A stretch of DNA of 64,000 nucleotides from 2-02-FULL-66-14 sp964651335 (GCA_964651335.1 CAZYVT010000002.1:1-64000), one strand, 5' to 3'. Shown: positions 34,998 through 43,482, numbered from the stretch's first letter. Numbers and translations are program-made. Notes: generated by a model from the sequence alone, not told the origin.

Positions 34998-35366
34998 TCA
35001 GTAGGTGAACGTGACCACGTCGTCGTCCATCGCCCGCTCGATCACGTAGGCGCCGCCGACCGTCTCGTCGATCTCCGGAATCAAGTCATGGCCCCACAGG
35101 TCGAGCGTGGGCGTGCATACCTTGAACTTCACCCCTGCCTCGTGAGCGTCTTTCATGAAGTCGTAGACGCTTTTCGATGAGCCTTCCTTGATGTGCAGTT
35201 TCTCGGCGACACCTTTGATCGCGAGTTCGCCCGCACGTCCGGTCAGGATCACCTCGGTCTCGTGCTCCATCGCCGCCGCAACCGAGGCCTGGAAAAACGG
35301 CGCGCCCAGCTCGGCGACGTTGTGGGGATCGGTGTTGACCATCACGATCATCAGTTTTTTGGCCAT
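34998..35366 (-). CDS. DsrE-family protein
   Basis: The 122-residue protein has the DsrE/F-like fold: KKLMIVMVNTDPHNVAELGAPFFQASVAAA at the N-terminus, VILTGRAGELA and a single conserved cysteine in FKVCTPTLDLWG. It is a probable sulfur-transfer protein, differing from both the DsrE2 at 26169 and the short DsrE at 34418. It is divergent from a small unknown gene, with the perfect inverted repeat at 35384 in the 60-base gap. Confidence 0.85.
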   Translation of the reverse strand: MAKKLMIVMVNTDPHNVAELGAPFFQASVAAAMEHETEVILTGRAGELAIKGVAEKLHIKEGSSKSVYDFMKDAHEAGVKFKVCTPTLDLWGHDLIPEIDETVGGAYVIERAMDDDVVTFTY

Positions 35367-35383
35367 GTGGACCTCCCGTGACG

Positions 35384-35405
35384 TATATTAGATGCCGCTA
35401 ATATA
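35384..35405. promoter_or_regulatory. Candidate ArsR/SqrR-type operator, perfect inverted repeat
   Basis: TATATTAG-N6-CTAATATA, with 8-bp perfect arms, lies in the 60-base gap between two divergent genes. The right arm and spacer length recur at 25950 before the tusA-hdr operon. The core ATTA-N8-TAAT has the same spacing as SqrR/BigR sites. Confidence 0.6.
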
Positions 35406-35426
35406 GCGCGAACCACGCCACCGCAC

Positions 35427-35732
35427 ATGGACAAGAGCAGTTTCAAGCCCGACACCCGATACACGCTGACGCTGCGCGATGCGCAAGGGAAACCGCGCCC
35501 CGCCAACCTTTACGTCTACCGCGTGCACGATCAGTTCATGGTCGCCCGAGCGACCAGCGGCGACGGGCTGGTCTGCAAGATCGCCTACGCCGACGTCGAG
35601 CGCATCGTCGACGAAACGCCGGTACCGCCTGCGGAGCGATACTTGCTTCCCGCCGCAGTGCTCGACGAGAAGAACTGGCGCGACAAGTCGGTGATGCAGC
35701 ACTACGCGAGTGCTCCCGGGCGGGGCAAGTAA
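35427..35732 (+). CDS. Small unknown protein in sulfur island
   Basis: This 101-residue soluble protein has no recognised domain. The first half looks like a small beta-structure (RYTLTLRDAQGKPRPANLYVYR, FMVARATSGDGLVCKIAYADV) with one cysteine. It shares a divergent promoter and operator with a dsrE gene and lies upstream of qmoA, so it is probably part of the sulfur regulon. Function unknown. Confidence 0.65.
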   Translation: MDKSSFKPDTRYTLTLRDAQGKPRPANLYVYRVHDQFMVARATSGDGLVCKIAYADVERIVDETPVPPAERYLLPAAVLDEKNWRDKSVMQHYASAPGRGK

Positions 35733-35797
35733 AGATTGCAGCCGTCTCGGCGACTTCGCTTTATCCCTGCTCGAGGCCGGGGTACTAAGCGATTCAT

Positions 35798-35819
35798 GCG
35801 CTCTATAGACACATAGCGC
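35798..35819. promoter_or_regulatory. Inverted repeat upstream of qmoA
   Basis: GCGCT and AGCGC arms around a 12-base, AT-rich centre, about 65-90 bases before qmoA, in a 150-base gap with no gene. It is different from the ArsR-like sites and may be part of the qmo-apr promoter. Weak evidence. Confidence 0.3.
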
Positions 35820-35885
35820 TGTTCGGTCGCTGCGACATCGGGCGCCGTTTAGAATTCCGCCGTCGGGACCGCGCGCGGACAAACG

Positions 35886-37169
35886 ATGACTGAAGTTGTT
35901 GCGACCAACCAGACGATCCTCGTGGTCGGCGGCGGCATCAGCGGCATGACCGCGGCGCTGGAAGCGGCGGAGTGCGGAAAGCAGGTGATCCTCGTCGAGC
36001 AATCGCCGACGCTCGGCGGCCGCACCGCGCTGCTGTACCGTTACTTCCCGAAGCTGTGCCACCCGGCCTGCGGGCTGGAGATCAACCTGCGGCGCCTGCG
36101 CGGCAATCGCAATGTGCGGGTGCTGACGCTCGCCGAGGCGACAAGGATCGAGGGCGGACGCGGTGATTACACGGTGACGCTGCGAATCACGCCGCGCTAT
36201 GTCAACGAGAACTGCACCGCGTGCGGCGCCTGCGCCGAGGTGGTAAGCGCGGAAATCCCGAATCCCTGGAACTACAACCTCAACCGGATGAAGGCCGCGT
36301 ACCTGCCGCACGCGATGGCCTATCCGCAGCGCTACGTGCTCGATGCTTCGATCCTCGGTACGCCCGAAGCCGAGAAGGCGAAAGCGGCGTGCAAGTACGG
36401 CGCCATCGACCTCGACATGAAAGAGGAGACCGTCACGCTCAGGGTCGCTGCGGTGATCTGGGCGACCGGCTGGAAGCCCTACGACGCGGCCAAGATCCAG
36501 CCTTACGGCTACGGGCGCTTCGCGAACGTCATCACCAGCCTCGAATTCGAGCGCTTCGCCGACCCGCACGGGCCGACCGGCGGCCGGATCGTGCGCCCCT
36601 CCGACGGCAAGGAGGCGAAGAACATCGCCTTCATCCAGTGCGCCGGCTCGCGCGACGAGAACCACCTGCGGCACTGCTCTCGGATCTGCTGCATGGCCTC
36701 GCTCAAGCACACGCAGTTCCTGCGCGAGGCGTACGGCGATGGCGCGCGCTCGACCATCTACTACATCGACATCCGCGTGATCGACCGCTTCGAGGATTTT
36801 TACCGGAAGGTGCAGGCCGACGGCACTGTCAAATTCGTGAAGTCCAAGCCTGCAAGCATCGAGGAAGACCGCAAAACCGGTGATGTGGTCCTGCATGGCG
36901 TCGATACCGAGGGTTATCACCGCTACGCGGCCAGGCACGACCTCGCGGTGCTCGCCATCGGGATGGAACCCTCGGTCAGGGGCGCCGATGTACCCGCACA
37001 GGTGCTCGAGGATTCGAGCGGATTCCTGCAGCCCGGTGCCGAGGGTGCGGTGTTCGGCGCCGGGTGCGCCACCAATGCGCTCGACGTCAATCGCTCGGTG
37101 CAGAGCGCCACCGCGGCCGCGCTGCGCGCGATCCAAGTGGTCAATCGGGTGTCGCGGGCCGAATCGTGA
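35886..37169 (+). CDS. qmoA: QmoA, HdrA-like flavoprotein
   Basis: The 427-residue protein begins with FAD loop TILVVGGGISGMTAALEAAE, then LGGRTALLYRYFPKLCHPACG, NCTACGAC, and a cysteine cluster IQCAGSRDENHLRHCSRICC. This is the QmoA form of HdrA. In sulfate reducers Qmo links quinones to APS reductase; in sulfur oxidizers it is thought to run the other way, taking electrons from AprAB. It is the first gene of qmoA-qmoB-hdrC-hdrB, followed by aprBA. Confidence 0.9.
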   Translation: MTEVVATNQTILVVGGGISGMTAALEAAECGKQVILVEQSPTLGGRTALLYRYFPKLCHPACGLEINLRRLRGNRNVRVLTLAEATRIEGGRGDYTVTLRITPRYVNENCTACGACAEVVSAEIPNPWNYNLNRMKAAYLPHAMAYPQRYVLDASILGTPEAEKAKAACKYGAIDLDMKEETVTLRVAAVIWATGWKPYDAAKIQPYGYGRFANVITSLEFERFADPHGPTGGRIVRPSDGKEAKNIAFIQCAGSRDENHLRHCSRICCMASLKHTQFLREAYGDGARSTIYYIDIRVIDRFEDFYRKVQADGTVKFVKSKPASIEEDRKTGDVVLHGVDTEGYHRYAARHDLAVLAIGMEPSVRGADVPAQVLEDSSGFLQPGAEGAVFGAGCATNALDVNRSVQSATAAALRAIQVVNRVSRAES

Positions 37170-39379
37170 AAACCGCCGCCTACATCTGCGGGGGATGCGG
37201 CATCGCCGAGCGGCTCGACACCGCGCAGCTCGCGAAAACCGCTGAGCGCGAGGGCAAGATGAACCTCGTGCGCCAGCACCCCTTTCTGTGCTCGGCCGAA
37301 GGCGTGCAGGCGATCCGCGACGACATGCAGAAGGAAGGCGTGACGCACATCGCGATCGCGGCTTGCTCGCGCCGCTCCAAGACCGAGGCGTTCAACTTCC
37401 CCGCAGTCGCCATTTCGCGCGCCAACGTCCGCGAGGGCGTGATCTGGGTGCAGCCGGCAACCGAGGCGGCGCGCGAGGTCACGCAGGAAATGGCCGAGGA
37501 TTACGTGCGCATGGGTTGCGCCGAGGTGAAGAAGATGAAGGTCCCGGCTGGCAGTGCGCAGACCGGCAGGAACAAGCGCATCCTGGTGGTGGGCGGAGGC
37601 ATCTCCGGCCTCACGGCAGCGCTCGAAACCTCGAAGACCGGCTACGAAGCGGTGATCGTCGAGAAGGAGGACTGTCTCGGCGGCTGGGCGGCGAATCTGC
37701 ATCGCCGCGTTCCCGAGCGCGAGCCGTTCACGAACCCCGCCGACACCGGCATCGCGGCGCTGATTGAGCAGGCGACGAACGATCCGCGCATCGAAGTGCA
37801 CCTGAACGCGACCATCGCCGCAACCTCCGGTGCGCCGGGGCAATTCAAGGTTACGGTCGCGATCGAGAGCGGCCGCATGCTTACCGAGGAGGTCGGCGCG
37901 ATCATCCAGGCCACCGGTTTCTCGCTCTACGACGCGGCGAAGCTCACCGAGTTCTCCTATGGAAGATCGCCCAACATCGTCGACCAGGCGGGGCTGGAGC
38001 GGCTCGCGCGCGAGGCGGCCGCTGCCGGCGCACCGATCCGCAGGCCCTCGGACGGCGGCGAAGTGAAAACGGTAGTGTTCGTGCAATGCGCGGGGCAGCG
38101 CGACGATTCGGGCAAACACCTGTCCTACTGCTCGGGGCACTGCTGCGCCACGTCGATCAAGCAGGCGATGTATTTCAAGGACGCCAACCCCGCGATCGTC
38201 ACCGTGGTCATCTACACCGACCTGCGCGTGGCGGGGAACGGCGAGGATTTCTATCGCTCGGGGCAGGCGAAGGGCATCAACTTCACCAAGGGCAAGGTGA
38301 ACGCGGTCGAACCGGACGGCAATGCGTGTAAGGTGAAGTTCCGCGACCTGATCCTCGCGGAGGACACCTCGATCGACAACGCCGACCTGGTAGTGCTTGC
38401 CACCGGGCAGGTGCCGAATTCCGGCATCGACATCGACCACCCCGGGAAGGAAAACGCCAACGGCGCCAGGCCGATCTCGATCCTCAACCTGAACTACCGG
38501 CAGGGCAAGGATCTGCCGCACCTGCGGCACGGCTTCTCCGACTCGCACTTCATCTGCTTCCCGTACGAGACGCGCCGCACTGGCATCTACACTGCGGGCC
38601 CGGTGCGCCGGCCGATGGACATCGCGCAGGCGACAGAAGACGCCACCGGGGCCGTGCTCAAGGCGATCCAGGCGGCCGAGAACGCCGAGCTCGGGCGCGC
38701 CGCGCACCCCCGCTCGGGCGACCTCTCCTTCCCGATCGTGCGGTTCGATGGCTGCACCCAGTGCGGTCGCTGCACGATAGAGTGCCCATTCGGCGCGATC
38801 GACGTGGACGAGAAGAGCTACCCGCTGGTCAACGAGAGCCGCTGCCGGCGCTGCGGCACCTGCATGGGGGCGTGCCCGGTGCGCGTCATCTCGTTCGAGA
38901 ACTACTCGGTGGACTCGGTCGGCGCGCAGATCAAGGCGGTCGGGATCCCCGACGAGACCGAGGGCAAGCCGAGAATCCTGGTGCTCGCCTGCGAGAGCGA
39001 CGCCTACCCGGCGCTCGACATGGCGGGCATGCAGCGCATCGCCTATTCGGCGTTCGTGCGCGCGGTTCCGGTGCGCTGCCTCGGCTCGGTGAACGCGGTC
39101 TGGGTGACGGACGCGCTCAACTCCGGTTACGACGGCATCATGCTGATGGGCTGCAAGCACGGCGACGACTACCAGTGCCATTTCGTGACGGGCTCCGAGC
39201 TCGCGAACGAACGCATGCGCAAAATCGACGATACGCTCAAGCAGCTTGCGCTCGAGAGCGAGCGCGTCGCGACCTACGAGGTCGCGATCACCGACAGCGG
39301 CCGGGTGCCCGGCCTGATCAACGACTACGCGCAGACCATCCAGCGCATCGGCCTTTCCCCGATGAAGGGCTTCGGATGA
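37166..39379 (+). CDS. qmoB: QmoB, HdrA-like flavoprotein with MvhD-like domain
   Basis: The 737-residue protein has several parts: an N-terminal ICGGCGIAERL segment, an FAD domain (ILVVGGGISGLTAALETSK, about residue 135), the HdrA cysteine stretch VQCAGQRDDSGKHLSYCSGH, two 4Fe-4S ferredoxin motifs (CTQCGRCTIECP, CRRCGTCMGACP) and a C-terminal MvhD-like domain (LVLACESDAYPALDM, LMGCKHGDDYQC). This is the full QmoB architecture. GTG 37166 overlaps the qmoA stop as GTGA; the open frame upstream is ignored. Confidence 0.9.
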   Translation: MKTAAYICGGCGIAERLDTAQLAKTAEREGKMNLVRQHPFLCSAEGVQAIRDDMQKEGVTHIAIAACSRRSKTEAFNFPAVAISRANVREGVIWVQPATEAAREVTQEMAEDYVRMGCAEVKKMKVPAGSAQTGRNKRILVVGGGISGLTAALETSKTGYEAVIVEKEDCLGGWAANLHRRVPEREPFTNPADTGIAALIEQATNDPRIEVHLNATIAATSGAPGQFKVTVAIESGRMLTEEVGAIIQATGFSLYDAAKLTEFSYGRSPNIVDQAGLERLAREAAAAGAPIRRPSDGGEVKTVVFVQCAGQRDDSGKHLSYCSGHCCATSIKQAMYFKDANPAIVTVVIYTDLRVAGNGEDFYRSGQAKGINFTKGKVNAVEPDGNACKVKFRDLILAEDTSIDNADLVVLATGQVPNSGIDIDHPGKENANGARPISILNLNYRQGKDLPHLRHGFSDSHFICFPYETRRTGIYTAGPVRRPMDIAQATEDATGAVLKAIQAAENAELGRAAHPRSGDLSFPIVRFDGCTQCGRCTIECPFGAIDVDEKSYPLVNESRCRRCGTCMGACPVRVISFENYSVDSVGAQIKAVGIPDETEGKPRILVLACESDAYPALDMAGMQRIAYSAFVRAVPVRCLGSVNAVWVTDALNSGYDGIMLMGCKHGDDYQCHFVTGSELANERMRKIDDTLKQLALESERVATYEVAITDSGRVPGLINDYAQTIQRIGLSPMKGFG

Positions 39380-39999
39380 GCGATCCCAACCTCGTCGCGC
39401 TCGCGAAATACGGCAACGACTTTCTCAAAGAGGTCGAGGAGCGGGTCGAGGACGGCGAATGGGTGAAGATGTGCATGCAGTGCGGCGTGTGCGCCGGCTC
39501 GTGCACCTTCGGCCCCGACTGGGAGCATTCGCCGCAGAAGATTTTCCAGATGATCCGCGCCGGCAAGCGCGAAGAGGTGCTGACGTCCGATTCGATGTGG
39601 ATGTGCACCTCTTGTTACAGCTGCATCGTGCGCTGCCCGCGCGAGCTGCCGATCACGCACATCATGCACGGGCTTGCGACCTACGCGCACCGCCTCGGGC
39701 TCGCGCCGAAGTTGCAACCGACGCACCGCTTCTCGGTCCAGTTCTGGGACAACTGCACGAAGACCGGGCGCGTCAACGAGATGAAGCTCGTGCTGCAGGT
39801 GTATTTCCGAAACGGCCTGATCGCCGGAATCAAGGAATTCTGGAACATGCGCAACGTGGGATTCGGGCTGCTTCTCGCCAAGCGCATGAACCCGTTCGAG
39901 CTGTTCTTCCCGCACCAGTGCAAGGACAAGAAGGGCATCCAGGCGATGCTGAAGAAGGCTTACGAGATCGAGGACCGCCGCCGCGGTTTCTCGAAGTAA
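39376..39999 (+). CDS. hdrC: HdrC-like iron-sulfur protein replacing QmoC N-terminal half
   Basis: The 207-residue protein has two 4Fe-4S motifs, CMQCGVCAGSC and CTSCYSCIVRCP, then a C-terminal part with amphipathic stretches but no real transmembrane helix. In QmoABC of many sulfate reducers one QmoC protein combines these clusters with a heme-b membrane domain; here a soluble HdrC-HdrB pair follows qmoAB instead, as in some Gram-positive sulfate reducers. It overlaps qmoB by four bases (ATGA). Confidence 0.85.
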   Translation: MSDPNLVALAKYGNDFLKEVEERVEDGEWVKMCMQCGVCAGSCTFGPDWEHSPQKIFQMIRAGKREEVLTSDSMWMCTSCYSCIVRCPRELPITHIMHGLATYAHRLGLAPKLQPTHRFSVQFWDNCTKTGRVNEMKLVLQVYFRNGLIAGIKEFWNMRNVGFGLLLAKRMNPFELFFPHQCKDKKGIQAMLKKAYEIEDRRRGFSK

Positions 40000-40008
40000 G
40001 GAGGAACC

Positions 40009-40926
40009 ATGGCCAATAAAGAGTACGCGTTCTATCCCGGCTGCTCCTCGCAGCTGCGCGGATCCGCTTCCAATTACCTCACCAGCGTCAATACGATGTG
40101 CGAGGTGCTCGACGTCAAGATGACGCCGATCCCGGACTGGAACTGCTGCGGCGCCTCGATCGGCTACGCGGGCAGCGGCGAGCTCGCGCGCCACGTGATG
40201 AACGCGCGCAACTTCGCCCTCGCCGAGGAACATCTCCCCGGCCAGGACGTGGTCGCCAGTTGCGCCGCCTGCTGGCTGGGCGCGAAGGAGACCAAGGACA
40301 AGCTCGAGGGCAGCGCGCAGCTCCTCGCCGACACCAACGCGGCGCTCAAGGAAGCCGGTCTCCAGTACAAGGGCGGCACCGAGGTGCGCCATATGGTCGA
40401 GGTGCTGATCGAGGACCTCGGCTACGAGGAGCTCGGCCGGCACGTGGTGAAGCCGCTGGAGGACATCAAGTTCGCCGGCTACGTCGGCTGCCAGACCAAT
40501 CGCCCCTTCGGCATCGCAGGCGAGTCGTTCGAGAATCCGATGTACCTCGACAAGATGGTCGAGACGGTCGGCGGCGAGGCGCTGACGAAATACGAGCAGA
40601 AAGTGACCTGCTGCGGCGGCGCGCTCGCCTTCTCAGAGCCCGAGAAGAGCCAGAAGCAGATCAAGGACATCGTCGAGTCGGCCTACGACCAGGGCGCCGA
40701 CATGATCGTGACGCCCTGCCCGCTTTGCCAGGCGAACGTCGAGATCTACCAGGCCGATGTGAACAAGCGCTACGGGACCAAATTCGACATGCCGGTGGCG
40801 TACTACTCGCAGCTGATGGCGGTGGCCTACGGCGCGACGCCGAAGCAGGCCGGCCTCGACGGCCATATCATCAAGCCCACCAAGCTGCAGCAGATCGCCG
40901 TAAAAGTCGTGCCGGTAAAGAAGTAG
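40009..40926 (+). CDS. hdrB: HdrB-like CCG-domain subunit of Qmo-type complex
   Basis: The 305-residue protein has two CCG domains: FYPGCSSQLRG with DWNCCGASIGYAG and SCAACW, then YVGCQTNRPFG with VTCCGGALAFSE and CPLCQANVE. It follows hdrC by nine bases, with a good ribosome site. It is probably the terminal electron-transfer subunit of the QmoAB-HdrCB complex, passing electrons to quinone or to a soluble carrier. It differs in sequence from both sHdrB proteins. Confidence 0.9.
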   Translation: MANKEYAFYPGCSSQLRGSASNYLTSVNTMCEVLDVKMTPIPDWNCCGASIGYAGSGELARHVMNARNFALAEEHLPGQDVVASCAACWLGAKETKDKLEGSAQLLADTNAALKEAGLQYKGGTEVRHMVEVLIEDLGYEELGRHVVKPLEDIKFAGYVGCQTNRPFGIAGESFENPMYLDKMVETVGGEALTKYEQKVTCCGGALAFSEPEKSQKQIKDIVESAYDQGADMIVTPCPLCQANVEIYQADVNKRYGTKFDMPVAYYSQLMAVAYGATPKQAGLDGHIIKPTKLQQIAVKVVPVKK

Positions 40927-40945
40927 CTCGCAGCGGCTACTTCTT
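40918..40945. terminator. Bidirectional stem-loop at hdrB 3' end
   Basis: AAGAAGTAGC and GCTACTTCTT form a perfect 10-bp stem with an 8-base loop. The left arm includes the hdrB stop codon and the right arm the stop of the small leftward gene. It may end both transcripts or attenuate read-through to aprBA; no T run follows. Confidence 0.55.
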
Positions 40946-41098
40946 CGGCTTGCCCGTCGTCCGACTGCCATCGAACAGCGTCCCGGGCGCGAAGCCGAAA
41001 ATGCGCTCGAACTCCAGCTCCCGGATCAGCCCGTCCACCGCCTCCTGCCCGCCGGACTCGCCGAGGACGAAATGGTTGAAGTGAAGCTCGCGGGACAT
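40937..41098 (-). CDS. Small unknown protein between hdrB and aprB
   Basis: The 53-residue reading (MSRELHFNHFVLG... ending in GKPKK) uses codons like those of real neighbours and ends in the shared stem-loop with hdrB. No family is recognised. It has a weak ribosome site (GCGGA). It would place a leftward gene inside the qmo-apr unit, so aprBA may have its own promoter overlapping this gene's 5' end. It could also be a relic. Confidence 0.35.
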   Translation of the reverse strand: MSRELHFNHFVLGESGGQEAVDGLIRELEFERIFGFAPGTLFDGSRTTGKPKK

Positions 41099-41126
41099 TC
41101 CGCACGCTAGGAGAAAGGAGACGCGC

Positions 41127-41576
41127 ATGCCGACCTACGTAAACCCCGACAAGTGTGACGGCTGCAAGGCTCTCGACCGTCCCGCCTGCATGTACATCTG
41201 CCCCAACGACCTCATGGTGCTGGACCGGGCGCTGGGGAAGGCCTGGAACCAGGAGCCCGACCTCTGCTGGGAGTGCTACGCCTGCGTGAAGATCTGTCCC
41301 CAGAACGCCATCGCCATGCGGGGATACGGAGACGTGGTGCCGTTGGGAGCGAGCCTTACGCCGCTCAGGGGGACGGACTCGATCATGTGGACGGTGAAGT
41401 TCAGGAACGGACAGATCAAGCGCTTCAAATATGCCATCCGCACGACACCGTGGGGATCGATCGAGCCGTTCCAGGGCCTGCCGGTTCCTTTGCCGGAGGA
41501 GATGAAGAAGCCCGGCCTCTGCGGCGAGGCGAAGTTTCTCGGGGTTTCCCGGCTGCCGACGATTTCGAAAAACTAA
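41127..41576 (+). CDS. aprB: Adenylylsulfate reductase beta subunit
   Basis: The 149-residue ferredoxin-type protein has two 4Fe-4S cluster motifs: CDGCKALDRPACMYICP, with the insertion typical of AprB, and CWECYACVKICPQNAI. The C-terminal tail (RTTPWGSIEPF...) wraps around AprA in known structures. It shuttles electrons from the AprA flavin. The RBS AGGAGAAAGGAG precedes ATG 41127. It pairs with aprA 15 bases downstream. Confidence 0.95.
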   Translation: MPTYVNPDKCDGCKALDRPACMYICPNDLMVLDRALGKAWNQEPDLCWECYACVKICPQNAIAMRGYGDVVPLGASLTPLRGTDSIMWTVKFRNGQIKRFKYAIRTTPWGSIEPFQGLPVPLPEEMKKPGLCGEAKFLGVSRLPTISKN

Positions 41577-41591
41577 CGGAGGCAATGAGTG

Positions 41592-43466
41592 ATGGTTCAG
41601 CCCGAAACTGAGATTGTCGAGTGTGACGTTCTCATCTGTGGCGGCGGAATGGCGGGGTGTGGCGCCGCCTACGAAGCTGCCTACTGGGCCAAGACCAAAG
41701 GGCTGCGTGTCGTGCTCGTGGAGAAGGCCGCTATCGAGCGCAGCGGGGCGGTGGCCATGGGGCTCTCGGCGATCAACTGTTACATGGGGATGAAGTGGGG
41801 TGAGAACCAGCCCGAGGACTTCGTCCGCTACGTGCGGCAGGATCTGATGGGGCTCTCGCGCGAGGATCTGGTCTACGACATCGCCCGCCACGTCGATTCG
41901 ACCGTTCACATGTTCGAGGAGTGGGGGCTGCCGTTTTTCAAGACCCCGGAAGGCCGCTACAAGCGCGAGGGACGCTGGCAGGTGATGATCCACGGCGAAT
42001 CCTACAAGCCGATCGTGGCCGAGGCGGCCAAGAAGGCGATCGGAATGAACAACATCTACGAGCGGACCTTCGTCTCGCACCTCCTGCTCGACAAGAACGA
42101 CCCGGGCAAGGTCGCCGGCGCGATCGGGTTCAGCGTGCGCGACCAGAAGGCTTACGTGTTCAAGGCGAAGGCCGTGATCTCATCGGCGGGCGGCGCGACG
42201 CTGGTCTTCCGCCCGCACGCGACGGGTGAAGGTCTGGGGAGGATCTGGTACGCACCCTGGAACACCGGCTCGGCCTACAAGCTCGCGATCACGGCCGGGG
42301 CCGAGATGACCCAGATGGAGCACCGGCTCGTGGTGACCCGGTTCAAGGACGGCTACGGGCCGGTCGGGATGTGGTTCCTTCTCTTCAAGTCGGTGTTGAA
42401 GAATGCCTACGGGGAGCTGGTGGAGGAGAAATGGGCGGACCTGCTCAAGGAGTGGCTCCCGTACGGTGGTGCCAAGCCGATCCCGACGCCGCTCAGGAAC
42501 CACCAGATGATCAGGGATCGCCTGGAAGGGAAAGGGCCTCACTACCTCAGGACTGACGAGGGGCTCCAGAAGATGTTTGCCGATGTCCAGAATGACCCGA
42601 AGAAGGTGCGGGAGATTGAGGCCGACGCCTGGGAGGACTTCCTGGACATGACCATGTCCCAGGCGCTCCTCTGGGCCTCGCAGAACGTCGACCCGGCGAA
42701 GACGCCGTCGGAGGTGGTGCTCACCGAGCCGTACCTGATGGGCTCCCACGCCTCGGGCACCGGTGCGTGGGTGAGCGGGCCCGAGGACATCGCGCCGAAG
42801 GAGTACTTCTGGGGCTACAACCGGATGACGACCGTCAGAGGGCTCTTCGCGGCCGGCGACGGCGTGGGTGCCTCGGCCCACAAATTCTCGTCGGGGTCGT
42901 ACACCGAAGGGCGGCTGGCGGGAAAGGCAGCGGTGGCGTACGTCTCCGATCACCCCGCTGCCCCGAACGTCGACCCCGCGCGCGTGGAAGCGATCAAGAG
43001 CGAACTCTTTCGGCCCCTCGAGGTGTACGAGAAGGGGCAGCCTCTCGTCACCCGCGGCGAGGTGAACCCGCAGGTGATCAATCCGAAGCAGGCGCTGCTG
43101 CGGCTTCAGAAGATCATGGACGAGTACGTCGCCGGCCAGGGTTCCGGCTACACCACGAACGCGCCGACCCTCGAGCGGGGGCTCGAGTTGCTGGCGATGC
43201 TCAGGGAGGATCTGCCGAAGGTCGGCGCGAAGGACCTCCACGACCTGCTGCGCGTCTGGGAGGTCTGGGACCGCTACTACTGCGCCGAGGCGCACGCGCG
43301 GCACATGCTCTTCCGCGAAGAGACGCGCTGGCCCGGCTACTACTATCGGGGTGATTTCCCGAAGCTCGACGAGACGAACTGGAAGTGCTTCACCACCTCG
43401 CGGTATGACGCGGACAAGAACGAGTGGACCTTGCAGAAGAAGCCGTATATCGCGCTGATTCCATAG
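41592..43466 (+). CDS. aprA: Adenylylsulfate reductase alpha subunit
   Basis: The 624-residue flavoprotein of the fumarate reductase/succinate dehydrogenase family has the FAD segment DVLICGGGMAGCGAAYEAAYW, RSGAVAMGLSAINCYMG and the C-terminal WPGYYYRGDFPKLD. It converts sulfite plus AMP to APS (reverse of sulfate reduction), releasing two electrons. The neighbourhood (sHdr making sulfite, Qmo taking electrons) argues for the oxidative direction. GGAGG stands nine bases before ATG 41592. Full family length, no frameshift. Confidence 0.95.
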   Translation: MVQPETEIVECDVLICGGGMAGCGAAYEAAYWAKTKGLRVVLVEKAAIERSGAVAMGLSAINCYMGMKWGENQPEDFVRYVRQDLMGLSREDLVYDIARHVDSTVHMFEEWGLPFFKTPEGRYKREGRWQVMIHGESYKPIVAEAAKKAIGMNNIYERTFVSHLLLDKNDPGKVAGAIGFSVRDQKAYVFKAKAVISSAGGATLVFRPHATGEGLGRIWYAPWNTGSAYKLAITAGAEMTQMEHRLVVTRFKDGYGPVGMWFLLFKSVLKNAYGELVEEKWADLLKEWLPYGGAKPIPTPLRNHQMIRDRLEGKGPHYLRTDEGLQKMFADVQNDPKKVREIEADAWEDFLDMTMSQALLWASQNVDPAKTPSEVVLTEPYLMGSHASGTGAWVSGPEDIAPKEYFWGYNRMTTVRGLFAAGDGVGASAHKFSSGSYTEGRLAGKAAVAYVSDHPAAPNVDPARVEAIKSELFRPLEVYEKGQPLVTRGEVNPQVINPKQALLRLQKIMDEYVAGQGSGYTTNAPTLERGLELLAMLREDLPKVGAKDLHDLLRVWEVWDRYYCAEAHARHMLFREETRWPGYYYRGDFPKLDETNWKCFTTSRYDADKNEWTLQKKPYIALIP

Positions 43467-43482
43467 TTGCGGCTTCGAGGGG

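Noticed and set aside
43439..43476. GAAGCCG/CGGCTTC hairpin at the end of aprA
   Set aside because: The loop is 24 bases and no T run follows; not convincing as a terminator.
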